From: an uncultured Paracoccaceae bacterium
GTDB taxonomy: Bacteria > Pseudomonadota > Alphaproteobacteria > Rhodobacterales > Rhodobacteraceae
Reading direction: 5' to 3'
Length of the DNA: 64,000 nucleotides
Assembly (NCBI GenBank): GCA_951812305.1
Contig: CATOSB010000003.1
Location: 30,001 to 94,000 of the forward strand
The notes beneath the pieces are model-generated. The model was not told the DNA's origin and did not search any database. It saw only the letters and a list, made by a program, of their open reading frames with translations. The position numbers and the translations under genes are program-made. Of the stretch, positions 18,469 through 27,334 are shown in pieces (positions within the stretch are counted from its first letter, which is position 1; each line of letters starts with the position of its first letter).

Positions 18469-18481
18469 TAATTTTGCAAAC

Positions 18482-18521
18482 CCTTATGACCCCTAACCGT
18501 TCCATTCATCCGTACAGGCCC
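18482..18521. repeat. right 40-bp terminal inverted repeat of Tn3-family transposon 2
   Basis: Pairs with 14841-14880. It follows the tnpA stop by 13 bases. An IS66-like element begins 24 bases beyond it. Confidence 0.88.
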
Positions 18522-18592
18522 TGTCCAACTGGATCAAAAAAAACCGTAACTCCCAAGCACCCTGTCCGATAGGGTTGCGGGGTTTTGTTCCG

Positions 18593-20008
18593 TCAGAGCC
18601 GTGCGATGATCTGAGGTGGTGACAGGGTCAGGATTTCCAGGATGTTGAACCGGTGTTTTCTGGCCGTCGAGATGACGGACCTGATGTCGGCGAAGACCCG
18701 CGCGCCCTCGAGGGTGCGGAAGGTGCCCGAGATTTTCATGCGCAGCTTCATCATGCGCAGGTCCTGTTCGGCCTGATTGTTTGTGAATGGGACCGCGAAG
18801 TCGGCGATGAATCGCAAAACGTCATCGCGGTAGTCACGCAGGCGGAGGAGCAGGTTGTGGCCTGGCCGCCTGGCTTTTCGGCCGCGGGTGCCGGGGCTTT
18901 TGGCCAGCGGGGGCCGGCGTTCGTGGAAGGCGAGCCCCTTGGCGAGGATCGCCATGTATCTGGTGACTATACCCTGGCGAACCAGTTCCGGGAGTTCGGT
19001 CTCGCCTTGATCCTGAGCCGCGCATCTGAGCTGATTGGCGCTATGAAGCACTGCGCTCATCTCCGTCGCCCAAGGCTCTTTTTCGATCTCTTCGATGGCC
19101 TTGAGTTCGCGCAAGTGATGCGCCCCGCAGAGGGCGTGGGCGTCCACTCCGCTCATATGGGCGTAGTAGGGTTTCCAGTGATCATGAATGATCGTCCCGC
19201 CGGTCAGGAAGGTTGGAACAGCACCGCGTTTGGCGCTGATGCGGTAATGGGTGAAGGCGGTATCGCAGATCGTGTGCAGCCAGTGCAGCTTGCCGGCAAC
19301 ACGAAGTCCGGTCTCGTCCAGATGCCGAACGCCGCCTTCGGCAAGCCGGGCGAGAATGTGTTCAACCACGACACCCATCTTATTTGCCGCGCCGCGCGTC
19401 CAGTTGGTCACGCTGGCCGCGCACAAGCTGGTGGCCCCAAACAGGTCGCGCATAAGCTGGCAGACCCGATCCTCGGGTATCAGCTGCTGAACATTGCAAT
19501 AGACCGCCACTGCCCGCATGCGCGTGCCATATTGCACATGCGCGGCCACGCCATCGGGAAAGCCAGCCGTCGTCGTGGCTCGACAATGGTCGCAACAATA
19601 AACCGCCGCCTGATGCTCGGTGACCTCCAGGCGTGGCGCAGGCAAGTCGAACACCTGACGCTTCTCGATCCCTTTCACCATCTCCGCCGTCAGGGCGCTC
19701 TGACAGGCGCTGCAATGCGTCGCCTCATGCCGTTCGACAAAGTCGGGTGTTGACGTCTGGCGCAGGGTGTCGCCCCGGTGGCCAACTTGGCCGCCACTTT
19801 TCTTTCCGGATTTGCCACGCAGGCTGCGCGGGGCTGGCTTCTTCAGGCCATCACTTGAAGGGGGCTTGCTGCTATTGCTGCTGTTCTTGGCCAACTGTCG
19901 GCGCAGGTCCGTGATCTCTTCCGCCATGCTCGCCAACGCAGCTTCAAGCTCAGCGATCCGACGCAGAGCCGTGGCGAGAAGTTGTTCAAGGGCGGCAACC
20001 TGATCCAT
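18593..20008 (-). CDS. IS66-family transposase, ISBst12 type (element A, copy 1)
   Basis: The 471-aa protein has an N-terminal coiled coil (about 1-45), a serine-rich basic linker ([17 protein letters not shown]), a zinc-binding CxxC pair (HCSACQ, and CCDHC further on), and a DDE domain with D in [13 protein letters not shown] in [13 protein letters not shown] and E in [14 protein letters not shown]. It differs from the tnpC of the IS66 at 2008-4476 in sequence and in needing no tnpA or tnpB. The segment at 19063-19095 is identical to CRISPR spacer 8. Confidence 0.94.
   Translation of the reverse strand: MDQVAALEQLLATALRRIAELEAALASMAEEITDLRRQLAKNSSNSSKPPSSDGLKKPAPRSLRGKSGKKSGGQVGHRGDTLRQTSTPDFVERHEATHCSACQSALTAEMVKGIEKRQVFDLPAPRLEVTEHQAAVYCCDHCRATTTAGFPDGVAAHVQYGTRMRAVAVYCNVQQLIPEDRVCQLMRDLFGATSLCAASVTNWTRGAANKMGVVVEHILARLAEGGVRHLDETGLRVAGKLHWLHTICDTAFTHYRISAKRGAVPTFLTGGTIIHDHWKPYYAHMSGVDAHALCGAHHLRELKAIEEIEKEPWATEMSAVLHSANQLRCAAQDQGETELPELVRQGIVTRYMAILAKGLAFHERRPPLAKSPGTRGRKARRPGHNLLLRLRDYRDDVLRFIADFAVPFTNNQAEQDLRMMKLRMKISGTFRTLEGARVFADIRSVISTARKHRFNILEILTLSPPQIIARL
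19063..19095 (-). other. protospacer matching CRISPR spacer 8 (33 of 33)
   Basis: Identical to the spacer at 20728-20760. The bases immediately 5' on the crRNA-like strand are CCA, not the TTC expected for type I-C. The same sequence recurs in the two other copies of element A, at 29578-29610 and 60314-60346. The related element B (33275-33307) has four mismatches, two of them at seed positions 4 and 5. Confidence 0.93.
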
Positions 20009-20233
20009 CCCACCACTGATTCAGAGAAATCAACCCGGCGCCACAGAATTCAGACAAGAAAGAAAAAAAACACGCGCAAAATGGCAAATTCGACTCACCA
20101 TAAAACTGACAATAACACTCAAACGTGGGGGGTGCTTGGGAGTTACAAAAAACCGTATTAAAAACCAAATGACACCCTAAATCCTATGTCGCGTTTTGTA
20201 CCTTTGTTGGATTTAGGCCGGGGCTGGCGGATT

Positions 20234-21449
20234 GTTTCGATCCACGCCTCCGCGAGGGAGGCGACGCGCCAGAATTTCCTCCCGGGTGTAGAGGTTCTGT
20301 TTCGATCCACGCCTCCGCGAGGGAGGCGACCGCCGTGCAGCGCTTGCACGACGATATGCAAGTTGTTTCGATCCACGCCTCCGCGAGGGAGGCGACCGGG
20401 GCGGTGTCGGTATTATTCGCCGGTGATCGCGTTTCGATCCACGCCTCCGCGAGGGAGGCGACCGGTTCGGTATCATCGCATGTTCGACATGACCAAGTTT
20501 CGATCCACGCCTCCGCGAGGGAGGCGACTGCACCGCGCGGGCGGGTTTGCCTTGGCCCTGATGTTTCGATCCACGCCTCCGCGAGGGAGGCGACGGTAAA
20601 CGGCTGGTACGACATTGATACCGGCAGCGTTTCGATCCACGCCTCCGCGAGGGAGGCGACCCATAAAGTGCGGCCAAAGGATGACACCGTCCGGCGTTTC
20701 GATCCACGCCTCCGCGAGGGAGGCGACCCGTCGCCCAAGGCTCTTTTTCGATCTCTTCGAGTTTCGATCCACGCCTCCGCGAGGGAGGCGACCAGCCCGA
20801 TCACGCCGGCGCCGATCACTACCATGTTTCGATCCACGCCTCCGCGAGGGAGGCGACCCAACGCCGTCCGTTATACTCGCGCCGATCTCTTGTTTCGATC
20901 CACGCCTCCGCGAGGGAGGCGACGAGATCAGCGTCTCCTCGCGGCGCGCCACGATGGTTTCGATCCACGCCTCCGCGAGGGAGGCGACGATGGTGCTGTG
21001 ATGCAAGCGCCCAGGCGAGTTTGTTTCGATCCACGCCTCCGCGAGGGAGGCGACTGGCTTCCAGAAGCGCCCGTCCGAGCGCGTAACGTTTCGATCCACG
21101 CCTCCGCGAGGGAGGCGACCGCCAGGTAATGTTGAAAGCCGCGTTCTTGGGGAAGTTTCGATCCACGCCTCCGCGAGGGAGGCGACGAGGATGATCAGGA
21201 TAATGATTGTCACTTTCCAGGTTTCGATCCACGCCTCCGCGAGGGAGGCGACGCGCCATCGCGCGTCACTTCAACGTCGGAGTCGGTTTCGATCCACGCC
21301 TCCGCGAGGGAGGCGACGCGCCATCGCGCGTCACTTCAACGTCGGAGTCGGTTTCGATCCACGCCTCCGCGAGGGAGGCGACCGAGGCGAAAGCCGCCGG
21401 TGTCTCCGTAGAGGCGCGTTTCGATCCACGCCTCCGCGAGGGAGGCGAC
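20234..21449 (-). CRISPR. type I-C CRISPR array, 19 repeats and 18 spacers
   Basis: Nineteen copies of a 32-nt repeat, on the plus strand beginning GTTTCGATCCACGC and ending GGGAGGCGAC, with an internal palindrome GCCTCC/GGAGGC. All copies look identical. Read on the minus strand, the repeat begins GTCGCCTCC and ends GGATCGAAAC, the form of type I-C repeats, and the cas genes lie on the same strand upstream. Spacers are 33-35 nt. The newest should be at the high-coordinate end next to the leader. Spacers 16 and 17 (21253-21285 and 21318-21350) are identical. Spacer 8 (20728-20760) and spacer 10 (20858-20891) match DNA elsewhere in the window. The distal repeat is as regular as the others. Confidence 0.98.
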
Positions 21450-21623
21450 CTTCTTTGTCTAACTATTTGAAATAGCGTTTGGAATGTGTCGCTTTTTGCG
21501 AACCTGACGCTTGGTATCACACACTGGGTCCGAGATCGAGTTTAATGGGCTGCAACATCCTGATTTTGCTGACATGCGAACCCGCCGCGTTTTGTGCCCC
21601 CGCTTGAGGTTCGCAACTCGGGG
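21450..21623 (-). promoter_or_regulatory. CRISPR leader
   Basis: The 174 bases between the cas2 stop and the first repeat form the leader. The half next to the array is AT-rich compared with the rest of the window (TTTGTCTAACTATTTGAAAT near 21454-21473). It should contain the array promoter and the integration signals for Cas1-Cas2. No gene lies here. Confidence 0.75.
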
Positions 21624-21914
21624 TCAGATAATGAGTGGGCCGTCGAAATCGGTGGCCGGTTTGGCGCCCACATGTTCCACCCTGCGACGCCACTCCCGGC
21701 CCAGCATATAGAAACGCAAGCTGTCAGTCGATGGCTCAATCAACCCGATCAGGCGGGCCCGCAATGCAGTCCATTGCGCGGGGTCCAAATCGCATTCGAA
21801 CACCGAGTACTGCACGCGCTGGCCCCAATCTTCGCAAGCCCGCGCAACGGCCCGCAGGCGGCGGCGACCCGCGCGGGTGTCCGTTGCTACATCATAGGTC
21901 ACAAGCACCATCAT
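21624..21914 (-). CDS. cas2: Cas2, CRISPR adaptation endonuclease-fold protein (type I-C)
   Basis: The 96-aa protein has the Cas2 signature: a first strand with the conserved aspartate ([13 protein letters not shown]), the region [14 protein letters not shown], and the RFYMLG strand near residue 70. The ending FDGPLII is typical of type I-C Cas2. Cas2 is the structural core of the Cas1-Cas2 spacer integrase. The start at 21914 is chosen because MMVLVTYD is the family N-terminus and it follows the cas1 stop by four bases; the open frame extends further upstream into cas1 without support. Confidence 0.95.
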   Translation of the reverse strand: MMVLVTYDVATDTRAGRRRLRAVARACEDWGQRVQYSVFECDLDPAQWTALRARLIGLIEPSTDSLRFYMLGREWRRRVEHVGAKPATDFDGPLII

Positions 21915-21918
21915 CGCA

Positions 21919-22950
21919 TCACGACCACAGCCAGCCGAAATAGTTCGAAAGGTCCCCGCGCAGGTGACGGGCGAGCTGTTGCGCCTGTACCTGAAGCACC
22001 AGGCCCAGGGGAACGCGTTCATCCAAAAAGGGATGACGCAATTCGATGCGCTTGCGATCTTGCCAGGCGGTCAGAATCTGTTTGCGGCCCTCTTCGGTCA
22101 ACAGGACCGCACCGGTTTCCTCGGCACGAAAATCGGTGGGCTTCAACTGGCGCCGGTTGATCAGGCTAAGCGTGACCCGGTCGCACAGCGGGGCGCGGAC
22201 TTCCTCCATTAGGTCCAGCGCCAATGACATTCGGCCAGGTCGGTCGCGGTGCAGAAAGCCCATCTGCGGATCCAGCCCGTGGGTTTCGCACGCGGCCCGA
22301 GCATCCAGCGCGGCAAGCGCATACAGAAACGACAGCACCGCATTCACCGCATCCCGCGGCGGGCGACGATTGCGACCGGAAAAGGCAAAGGTCGGGTCAT
22401 CCTGCCGGATTAACGCGGAAAAAACCGACCAATAGGCCTGTCCTGCCTCGCCTTCATGCCCGCGTAGCGTGTCCAGATCCGGCGCACCAAGCGCATGCCG
22501 TGCCGCATCAGCCAATCGCCGCTGGGAGTCGTCTACGCGGTCAGCACCCTCGGCAGAAGGGTAGTCGCGCAGGTGCCGCCGCAATAGCGCGCGCTGGTTG
22601 GCGATCTTGGCCGCGACCACGGCCCGCGCCACGGGGACAGCCGCCACCGGATCATCCGTCATACGGTGCTGCGCGCGACGCAAAAGGACGTTGCCGGTTT
22701 GCGGTCCGTCCAGCCGCCCCGCGATTTTGCCGGACCATGTCAGCCAGGCAATCGATATACCGGAACCCGCAGCATGGCTCATCAGATCCGGCGATATCGC
22801 GGTTTCCCCAAACATCACGATCTGGCCCAGCAGGTGCGCCGGCATTCGCGCCCGGGTCACGCCATCAATATCGACTGCAACTGTTTCGCCATCCTTGCGC
22901 AGATAGGCACCTGGCGATGTGACATAGAGCGTGTTGAGCAGTTTTTGCAT
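21919..22950 (-). CDS. cas1: Cas1 integrase (type I-C)
   Basis: The 343-aa protein is a full-length Cas1. It starts [17 protein letters not shown], the normal I-C N-terminus, so the upstream in-frame extension is ignored. The metal-binding residues are visible: the glutamate in [11 protein letters not shown] (about 166-168), the histidine in [10 protein letters not shown] (H234) and the aspartate/glutamates in [10 protein letters not shown] (D246, E249-250). With Cas2 it inserts new spacers at the leader end. Nothing suggests inactivation. It follows cas4 by five bases. Confidence 0.96.
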   Translation of the reverse strand: MQKLLNTLYVTSPGAYLRKDGETVAVDIDGVTRARMPAHLLGQIVMFGETAISPDLMSHAAGSGISIAWLTWSGKIAGRLDGPQTGNVLLRRAQHRMTDDPVAAVPVARAVVAAKIANQRALLRRHLRDYPSAEGADRVDDSQRRLADAARHALGAPDLDTLRGHEGEAGQAYWSVFSALIRQDDPTFAFSGRNRRPPRDAVNAVLSFLYALAALDARAACETHGLDPQMGFLHRDRPGRMSLALDLMEEVRAPLCDRVTLSLINRRQLKPTDFRAEETGAVLLTEEGRKQILTAWQDRKRIELRHPFLDERVPLGLVLQVQAQQLARHLRGDLSNYFGWLWS

Positions 22951-22955
22951 TGCAC

Positions 22956-23570
22956 CTATTCCGGTACGCCCGTGCGGGACAGGCACCTGGCCATCCAGTC
23001 GGGGCCACGGATGCGCTGAAGTTTGGGTTGGCACAGGGTTTGCAGCGAACAGGCCGGACAGCGGGTGTCGTCGAACACCGGGGGTTGCAACCGGCCCGCA
23101 TCAATTGCCGCGCGGGCCCGCGCGGCAGTGGTCAGGGTCAGGTCGCGCAGCACATCATCCATCGCCACTATCTTGCGGCGACGGTTCTTGCCATAGAACA
23201 ACGCGCCCTCGGGAACGGTTTTACCCGTCATCTCTTCCAGACAAATCGCCTGCCCGCACAATTGCACCTCGTCTGCGCGATGTGCCTTTGGGCGCCCGCG
23301 CTTGTATTCCACCGGATAGGGCTGGCCGTCGCGCAATTCCACGATATCGGCCACACCATGCAGGCCATGCCAGTCAGACCCTATCTGCACCGCGCGCAGG
23401 ATACGCGCCCCGTCGCGGCTTTCGGGATGGCCGGCATCCGCGCGTTCATGTAGGATCCTACCTTCGGCGGTCAGCCGGTTCTCGGACCAGAGTCCCTCAA
23501 CATGGATCAGGCAGCATTGGCGCGCGCAAAACAGCCAGTGCTGCAACGCAGACAGGGGCAGACTGTCCAC
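22956..23570 (-). CDS. cas4: Cas4 exonuclease (type I-C adaptation)
   Basis: The 204-aa protein is a Cas4 with a RecB-like nuclease core. D75 in HGVADIVEL, and E88 and K90 in YPVEYKRG are the nuclease motifs. Four cysteines for an iron-sulfur cluster are placed as in the family: one in FCARQCC near residue 15 and C171, C174 and C180 in CPACSLQTLC. The start is a GTG at 23570, four bases after the cas7 stop, giving the family N-terminus (DSLPLSALQHWLFC). Cas4 trims prespacers and helps select those next to the PAM. Confidence 0.94.
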   Translation of the reverse strand: MDSLPLSALQHWLFCARQCCLIHVEGLWSENRLTAEGRILHERADAGHPESRDGARILRAVQIGSDWHGLHGVADIVELRDGQPYPVEYKRGRPKAHRADEVQLCGQAICLEEMTGKTVPEGALFYGKNRRRKIVAMDDVLRDLTLTTAARARAAIDAGRLQPPVFDDTRCPACSLQTLCQPKLQRIRGPDWMARCLSRTGVPE

Positions 23571-23574
23571 TGGT

Positions 23575-24492
23575 TTACCACGGCTCGTGCAGGGTAACAC
23601 CGTCGGGCAGATCGTTGGTGTCCACGTCAATCCTGTAATCCGAAAAGGCGCGCGCGGGCGGCAGGTTATGACTGCGTGCGCCGATTTCGACAGGGGCACC
23701 CCGATGCATCCGCTGCACTGTCACCCGCTCGAACAGGCGGTGGGCTTGCGCATTGCCAAGCGCACTGTCATGGCGAAACGCGATCAAGCGTCGCGACGCC
23801 ATCATCCCGCGCGACGCCGACCTGTCCAGATCCAGCATGTCGCGGAATGCGGTCCACAACATAGCCAGATCGGCCTCGGAAAAGCCGGTGCGGTCGGCCA
23901 GCTTGACGTTGATGAACCCATACACGCGATAAAGCCCATAGGGCACGATATTCTTGCGTCCCATGGTGCGGGCCTTTTCACGGTCGGCTTCGTTGGTCAC
24001 GGACGAGCGCGTGATCGAGATCTCCAGCGGCATAATCGGCTCTTCCGAACGCGCAAAGGACAGCTGCACCGGCCCGCGCACCTGCCCGGCATTGATGCCC
24101 GTCGACATCACCGCGCCAAAGGTGCGGATGTCCCAGAACTGCGCGCACATCCAGTCGGTGATGCGCCGGGACTCGGCCTGGTCCTTCGGCAGGGACTTGT
24201 AGGCATCCTTACCCTTGCCCGTGGGTGTGATCTCCTCAGCCTCCCAGGCTTCCTTGTGGCGGTCGTTCAGAACCGTGTTTTCGGTGAAGTAGATCCGGTA
24301 CGGGGCGGAGTTGCCGTGAGCCTCGGCGACATAATTGCGCAGCTTGCGCTTGATCGAGACATCGGACATCAGCCCCTGGCTGGTTTCGGGATCCATGCGC
24401 GGCATGTTGCCAGCATCCGGATCCCCATTGGGATTGCCGTTTTCCACATCCAGAAACAGGACAAAGTCATAGCGGTTTTGAAGGGTGGTCAT
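23575..24492 (-). CDS. cas7: Cas7 (Csd2), Cascade backbone subunit
   Basis: The 305-aa protein is the I-C backbone subunit that coats the crRNA. The family N-terminus is clear (NRYDFVLFLDVENGNPNGDP, RAMP-type first strand), followed by DVSIKRKLRNYV and IRTFGAVMSTGINAGQVRGP. Length is normal (about 280-310). It overlaps the cas8c stop by four bases (ATGA), showing translational coupling. No damage is visible. Confidence 0.96.
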   Translation of the reverse strand: MTTLQNRYDFVLFLDVENGNPNGDPDAGNMPRMDPETSQGLMSDVSIKRKLRNYVAEAHGNSAPYRIYFTENTVLNDRHKEAWEAEEITPTGKGKDAYKSLPKDQAESRRITDWMCAQFWDIRTFGAVMSTGINAGQVRGPVQLSFARSEEPIMPLEISITRSSVTNEADREKARTMGRKNIVPYGLYRVYGFINVKLADRTGFSEADLAMLWTAFRDMLDLDRSASRGMMASRRLIAFRHDSALGNAQAHRLFERVTVQRMHRGAPVEIGARSHNLPPARAFSDYRIDVDTNDLPDGVTLHEPW

Positions 24493-26297
24493 TCTGTGTC
24501 CTCTGCGTCGATCAGGGAATCGGGGGCGTCAGCCGCCTTGGTATAAAAATAAGCGGTCTGGTGGTAAAAGCCGACAAAGAACCGGCCCTGCTCGTCCAGC
24601 GCGAGGTTTGGCGGCAAGGGGTTCGCCCCGGGGAGAGCGGCCAGGATGGTGCTCACGGCGCGATCTGCACGCACGCCAGATCCGGCCTTTTGCCCACCGG
24701 CTTTCCTTAACCCGTCCAGATTGTGCTCGTACCCCCGCATCAGGACCGGAAAGACCCGCGCCGGCGTGGCAGAGGCGGCAGCGATGTATTTCTGCCGCAG
24801 CCCCGCATTGCGTTCCTGAAAACTGCGTTCGGCATAGACATAGGCACCGAACAGCCGTCCCAGCAAATAGGCGACATCCGTCGCGTCCTCATCAAGCGCC
24901 ATGGGCACCTCCTGTGAATGATTGCGTGTCAGAACCGCGCGGATCATGGCCGCGCGTCGGCCATCCACATTGCCATGCTGTCCGCGGTCCGGCTCTCCTT
25001 CGACCCGGATCCGACCCATGACCCCGGCCAGCAACGTCGCGGGAAACCGGCCTCCGGTCAGGATGGCCCGCATCAGATCGCCCCCTAGGTTCGAGGGAAT
25101 GTTGGCGGCGTCCCGACGGGCTGCCAGATCATAGAGCAGCGCCCAAGGCCTGGGCGGCACCCGGGCGCCGTTGCGCAGAAAAGGCGAGGGCTCAATCACA
25201 CAATCCTCCCAAAACCGCACGATATGGCACGCAAAATCGTCAAGCGTGCCCGGATACCAGAACCGCACGGACAGCCGCCCGGCATTGGGCGCAAGGCCCA
25301 GCACGAATAGTCGCGTGGATGGATCAAGCGCCTCACTTGACGGTTGTTTGCCTTGCGCCACGGCGCTCAAGCGGTCACGCAGGACCCCTTCATCACGGGT
25401 TGGGTCCGTTTCGTCGGCGCTTGGTCCGGTCAAGGCTTCAAGCAGCAGGTTTTCGGCCGCTGCCTCGTCGGACCCGCTTGCCCAGAACACGACCGTTGCA
25501 TCCCCGATGCGCAGGTTGTTGCCTGACCCCTTGTCCAACAGCGCATTCAGCGCCGTGCCATAGGCAAAGGCCGCGCTTTCGGACACCGGGGCATTGTCCC
25601 CCTGCGACTTGTGATGGGATTCATAGGCACTGGAATTGAACGACACCAGTGCAGCGCCCGATGATTGGGCCCCCGCCACACCCTTGATCTTGATATGTGT
25701 CCGCGCAACCGGCGCGGTCTTCCCGGTGACAAGGCACATCGCGCCGCCATTCCCGGACTGTTTCAGCAGCTCTTCTGCCGCCGGAAGATCATGCAGGAAT
25801 TCCCCGGATCCCAGACGGAATACCACGCCTTGATCCAACAGCTCTATGTCATCACAAAGCTCTGAAAACCGTTCGGGTGTCCAGGTTTCGCAAAACGCGC
25901 GCAGAGCCTGCAAGGCCGGGTCCTGCGCGTCCGCCAGAAGATCAATATGCGTCTGCCTGAATGCCTGATGCTCCTTCTCGGTGCGCTTTCCTTGCCCGGC
26001 AAGCCTCACGCCATCGTCATCTTCGGTTGCGGTGACACCCAGCGAATAGGCGGTCTTGTCCCAGAACAAGCCCGCCGCAATCCCGGATGTGCGCTCAATC
26101 GCAGGCACCACCATCCGACGGGGTTGCAATTTTCCCTTTGCGTCCGGCGCCATCAGCGACCGGATCGCCGCCCCCTGGCCATCGGCCTCCAGCACAACTT
26201 CGATACCGACGTTCTCTGTCGAAAACCCGGGCTGTGGCCAGTTTTCCTGTCCCGCCCGTCGATCATACAGTCCCACCAGTTCCTGCAAGACGGTCAT
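24489..26297 (-). CDS. cas8c: Cas8c (Csd1), Cascade large subunit
   Basis: The 602-aa protein is the type I-C large subunit, which recognises the PAM and, through an internal start in studied systems, also gives the small subunit Cas11c. Family features include [14 protein letters not shown] at the N-terminus, [33 protein letters not shown] in the middle and [14 protein letters not shown] near residue 480. Length is typical (560-610). It overlaps cas5 and cas7 by four bases each. It is intact. Confidence 0.96.
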   Translation of the reverse strand: MTVLQELVGLYDRRAGQENWPQPGFSTENVGIEVVLEADGQGAAIRSLMAPDAKGKLQPRRMVVPAIERTSGIAAGLFWDKTAYSLGVTATEDDDGVRLAGQGKRTEKEHQAFRQTHIDLLADAQDPALQALRAFCETWTPERFSELCDDIELLDQGVVFRLGSGEFLHDLPAAEELLKQSGNGGAMCLVTGKTAPVARTHIKIKGVAGAQSSGAALVSFNSSAYESHHKSQGDNAPVSESAAFAYGTALNALLDKGSGNNLRIGDATVVFWASGSDEAAAENLLLEALTGPSADETDPTRDEGVLRDRLSAVAQGKQPSSEALDPSTRLFVLGLAPNAGRLSVRFWYPGTLDDFACHIVRFWEDCVIEPSPFLRNGARVPPRPWALLYDLAARRDAANIPSNLGGDLMRAILTGGRFPATLLAGVMGRIRVEGEPDRGQHGNVDGRRAAMIRAVLTRNHSQEVPMALDEDATDVAYLLGRLFGAYVYAERSFQERNAGLRQKYIAAASATPARVFPVLMRGYEHNLDGLRKAGGQKAGSGVRADRAVSTILAALPGANPLPPNLALDEQGRFFVGFYHQTAYFYTKAADAPDSLIDAEDTE

Positions 26298-26959
26298 GTC
26301 GCATCACCCTGTTCAAGACACGCAGCTACGTCAATCACCCCGTCCTGCATCCGGGCCCGATAGAACACCGAGGCGCGGTCGCTGGCATAATCAATGTCAT
26401 ACAGCATCCACCCCAGATCGCCGTCCCGGTCGCCTGCGGGCAGCTCGGTTTCGGGGACCTCCTCCACCAGTTCGAAATCTGCCGGAAACTCACGCACACC
26501 AAGGCTGGGTTGGTGAAAACACTGGCCCTTCGCGGCACGGCGCCGGAACATTTCCGCGTGCTTGCCCGGGTTGTCCTCTGGCCCCGCCTTTGGGGTCATC
26601 TCGAAATGCGCTTCGATGCCATAGGCGACATCCGCCAGACACAACATCGCGCGTTGCTGGCGATCCGTGTCCACGGGCAAGGACAGACCGCCAAGATCAT
26701 TCGATCTCATCGCACTCTTGACCTTGTTGACGGGGATCTTTGACCCAATTTCGTTGCGCCGGATGGTTTCAAACCGGATCGGGCGCAACACATGAATGCG
26801 GTCGATCACCCAGCAGATGGCAGGCTTCCAGTGTATCGCCTCCAGTATGCCACGCGCGGCCGATGGGGTGATCACGTCATAAGACACACGCTCCACCTTC
26901 ATTTCCGGCCTGGTGAAACAGGCGTTCCGGCCCCGGACGAGAAGTTTGATACCAGCCAA
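26294..26959 (-). CDS. cas5: Cas5d, crRNA-processing Cascade subunit (type I-C)
   Basis: The 221-aa protein is Cas5 of type I-C, which replaces Cas6 and cuts the pre-crRNA. The family core is present: [19 protein letters not shown], then [20 protein letters not shown] and GKCFHQ-like [17 protein letters not shown]133 and H134 (PGKHAEMF) could be the Lys-His pair of the catalytic site. Residue 43 is His in EAIHWKP, where I recall Tyr as usual. The start appears to be TTG with GGGGAAG before it; a short inverted-repeat element lies only 12 bases upstream, so promoter and start may be altered. Confidence 0.93.
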   Translation of the reverse strand: MAGIKLLVRGRNACFTRPEMKVERVSYDVITPSAARGILEAIHWKPAICWVIDRIHVLRPIRFETIRRNEIGSKIPVNKVKSAMRSNDLGGLSLPVDTDRQQRAMLCLADVAYGIEAHFEMTPKAGPEDNPGKHAEMFRRRAAKGQCFHQPSLGVREFPADFELVEEVPETELPAGDRDGDLGWMLYDIDYASDRASVFYRARMQDGVIDVAACLEQGDAT

Positions 26960-26971
26960 CGAGCTTCCCCC

Positions 26972-27087
26972 TAAAGCGTTTCGCGATTAAGCTGAGACAC
27001 AGCTTGATTGTGAAACGCATGCAAAATCAGTATGTTGCGGGCGTTTTAACATAATATTGTGATTCAACATCATGTCAAAACGCTTTA
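26972..27087. repeat. MITE-like element next to the cas operon start
   Basis: A 116-bp AT-rich element with ends TAAAGCGTTT and AAACGCTTTA. Inside it, the left half forms an 18-bp imperfect inverted pair (GCGTTTCGCGATTAAGCT with AGCTTGATTGTGAAACGC). Short elements with this AAAGCGTTT end are, as far as I recall, common between genes in alphaproteobacteria. It has no gene. It separates cas5 from whatever lay upstream, where cas3 would be expected. Confidence 0.6.
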
Positions 27088-27098
27088 ATAATATGGGG

Positions 27099-27126
27099 CG
27101 CAGGAGAAGTCGAAACCGCTCCTGCG
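27099..27126. other. hairpin upstream of the cas operon
   Basis: CGCAGGAG at 27099-27106 pairs with CTCCTGCG at 27119-27126 across a 12-base loop. It lacks a T run on either side, so it is not a plain terminator. It could be part of the MITE neighbourhood or a regulatory stem. Confidence 0.35.
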
Positions 27127-27151
27127 TGATTTCCCAAATAATCCAATGGTA

Positions 27152-27165
27152 GTTTCGATCCACGC
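27152..27165. repeat. 14-nt CRISPR repeat remnant
   Basis: GTTTCGATCCACGC here is identical to the first 14 bases (plus-strand reading) of the array repeat, in the same orientation, 5.7 kb from the array and upstream of the cas genes. The next bases (TAAATC) do not continue the repeat. A 14-base exact match is unlikely by chance in a window of this size, so it is probably what is left of a second array or of a displaced array end. Confidence 0.6.
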
Positions 27166-27334
27166 TAAATCACAACCCCTCACCGATTTTCCGGTGCTTC
27201 ATTTGAACCTCCTGACAGTGGGGTCCATTAGGGCTCAGTGCAAAATACCCCTCTAAGAAAAGTAACCCGTTGTAATCAAATGATTCTTATAGCTGTGCTT
27301 TCTGCGAATTTTGTGCGCATTTGCAAGCCTCTTA

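Larger units (their letters stand above)
14841..18521 (+). mobile_element. Tn3-family transposon 2, 3.7 kb
   Basis: Bounded by 40-bp inverted repeats (14841-14880 and 18482-18521) that differ at one base, starting GGGCCTGTACGGATG and ending GGGGTCATAAGG. It holds a resolvase gene (minus) and tnpA (plus), divergent with almost no gap. The five bases outside are GGTTT on the left and TGTCC on the right, so no target duplication is visible and one flank has been replaced. The transposase is unrelated in detail to that of transposon 1. Confidence 0.9.
18546..20146 (-). mobile_element. IS66-like (single-gene, ISBst12-type) element A, copy 1, 1601 bp
   Basis: Ends are GTAACTCCCAAGCACC and its complement. 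The 8 bases AAAAAACC flank it on both sides (18538-18545 and 20147-20154). It carries only a tnpC-like transposase with no tnpA or tnpB, as in the ISBst12 group of IS66. It ends 88 bases before the CRISPR array. Two other copies are at 28528-30127 and 59263-60863, each with its own 8-bp duplication. Confidence 0.95.

Noticed and set aside
18653..19753. Open frame of 366 residues on the plus strand, and its matches at 28920-30020 and 59656-60756
   Set aside because: Each lies opposite the IS66-like transposase gene and shows no protein pattern.
20184..21520. Several open frames across the CRISPR array on both strands
   Set aside because: They are repeat translations (repeating DPRLREGGD or [11 protein letters not shown]), an artefact of the 32-nt repeat.
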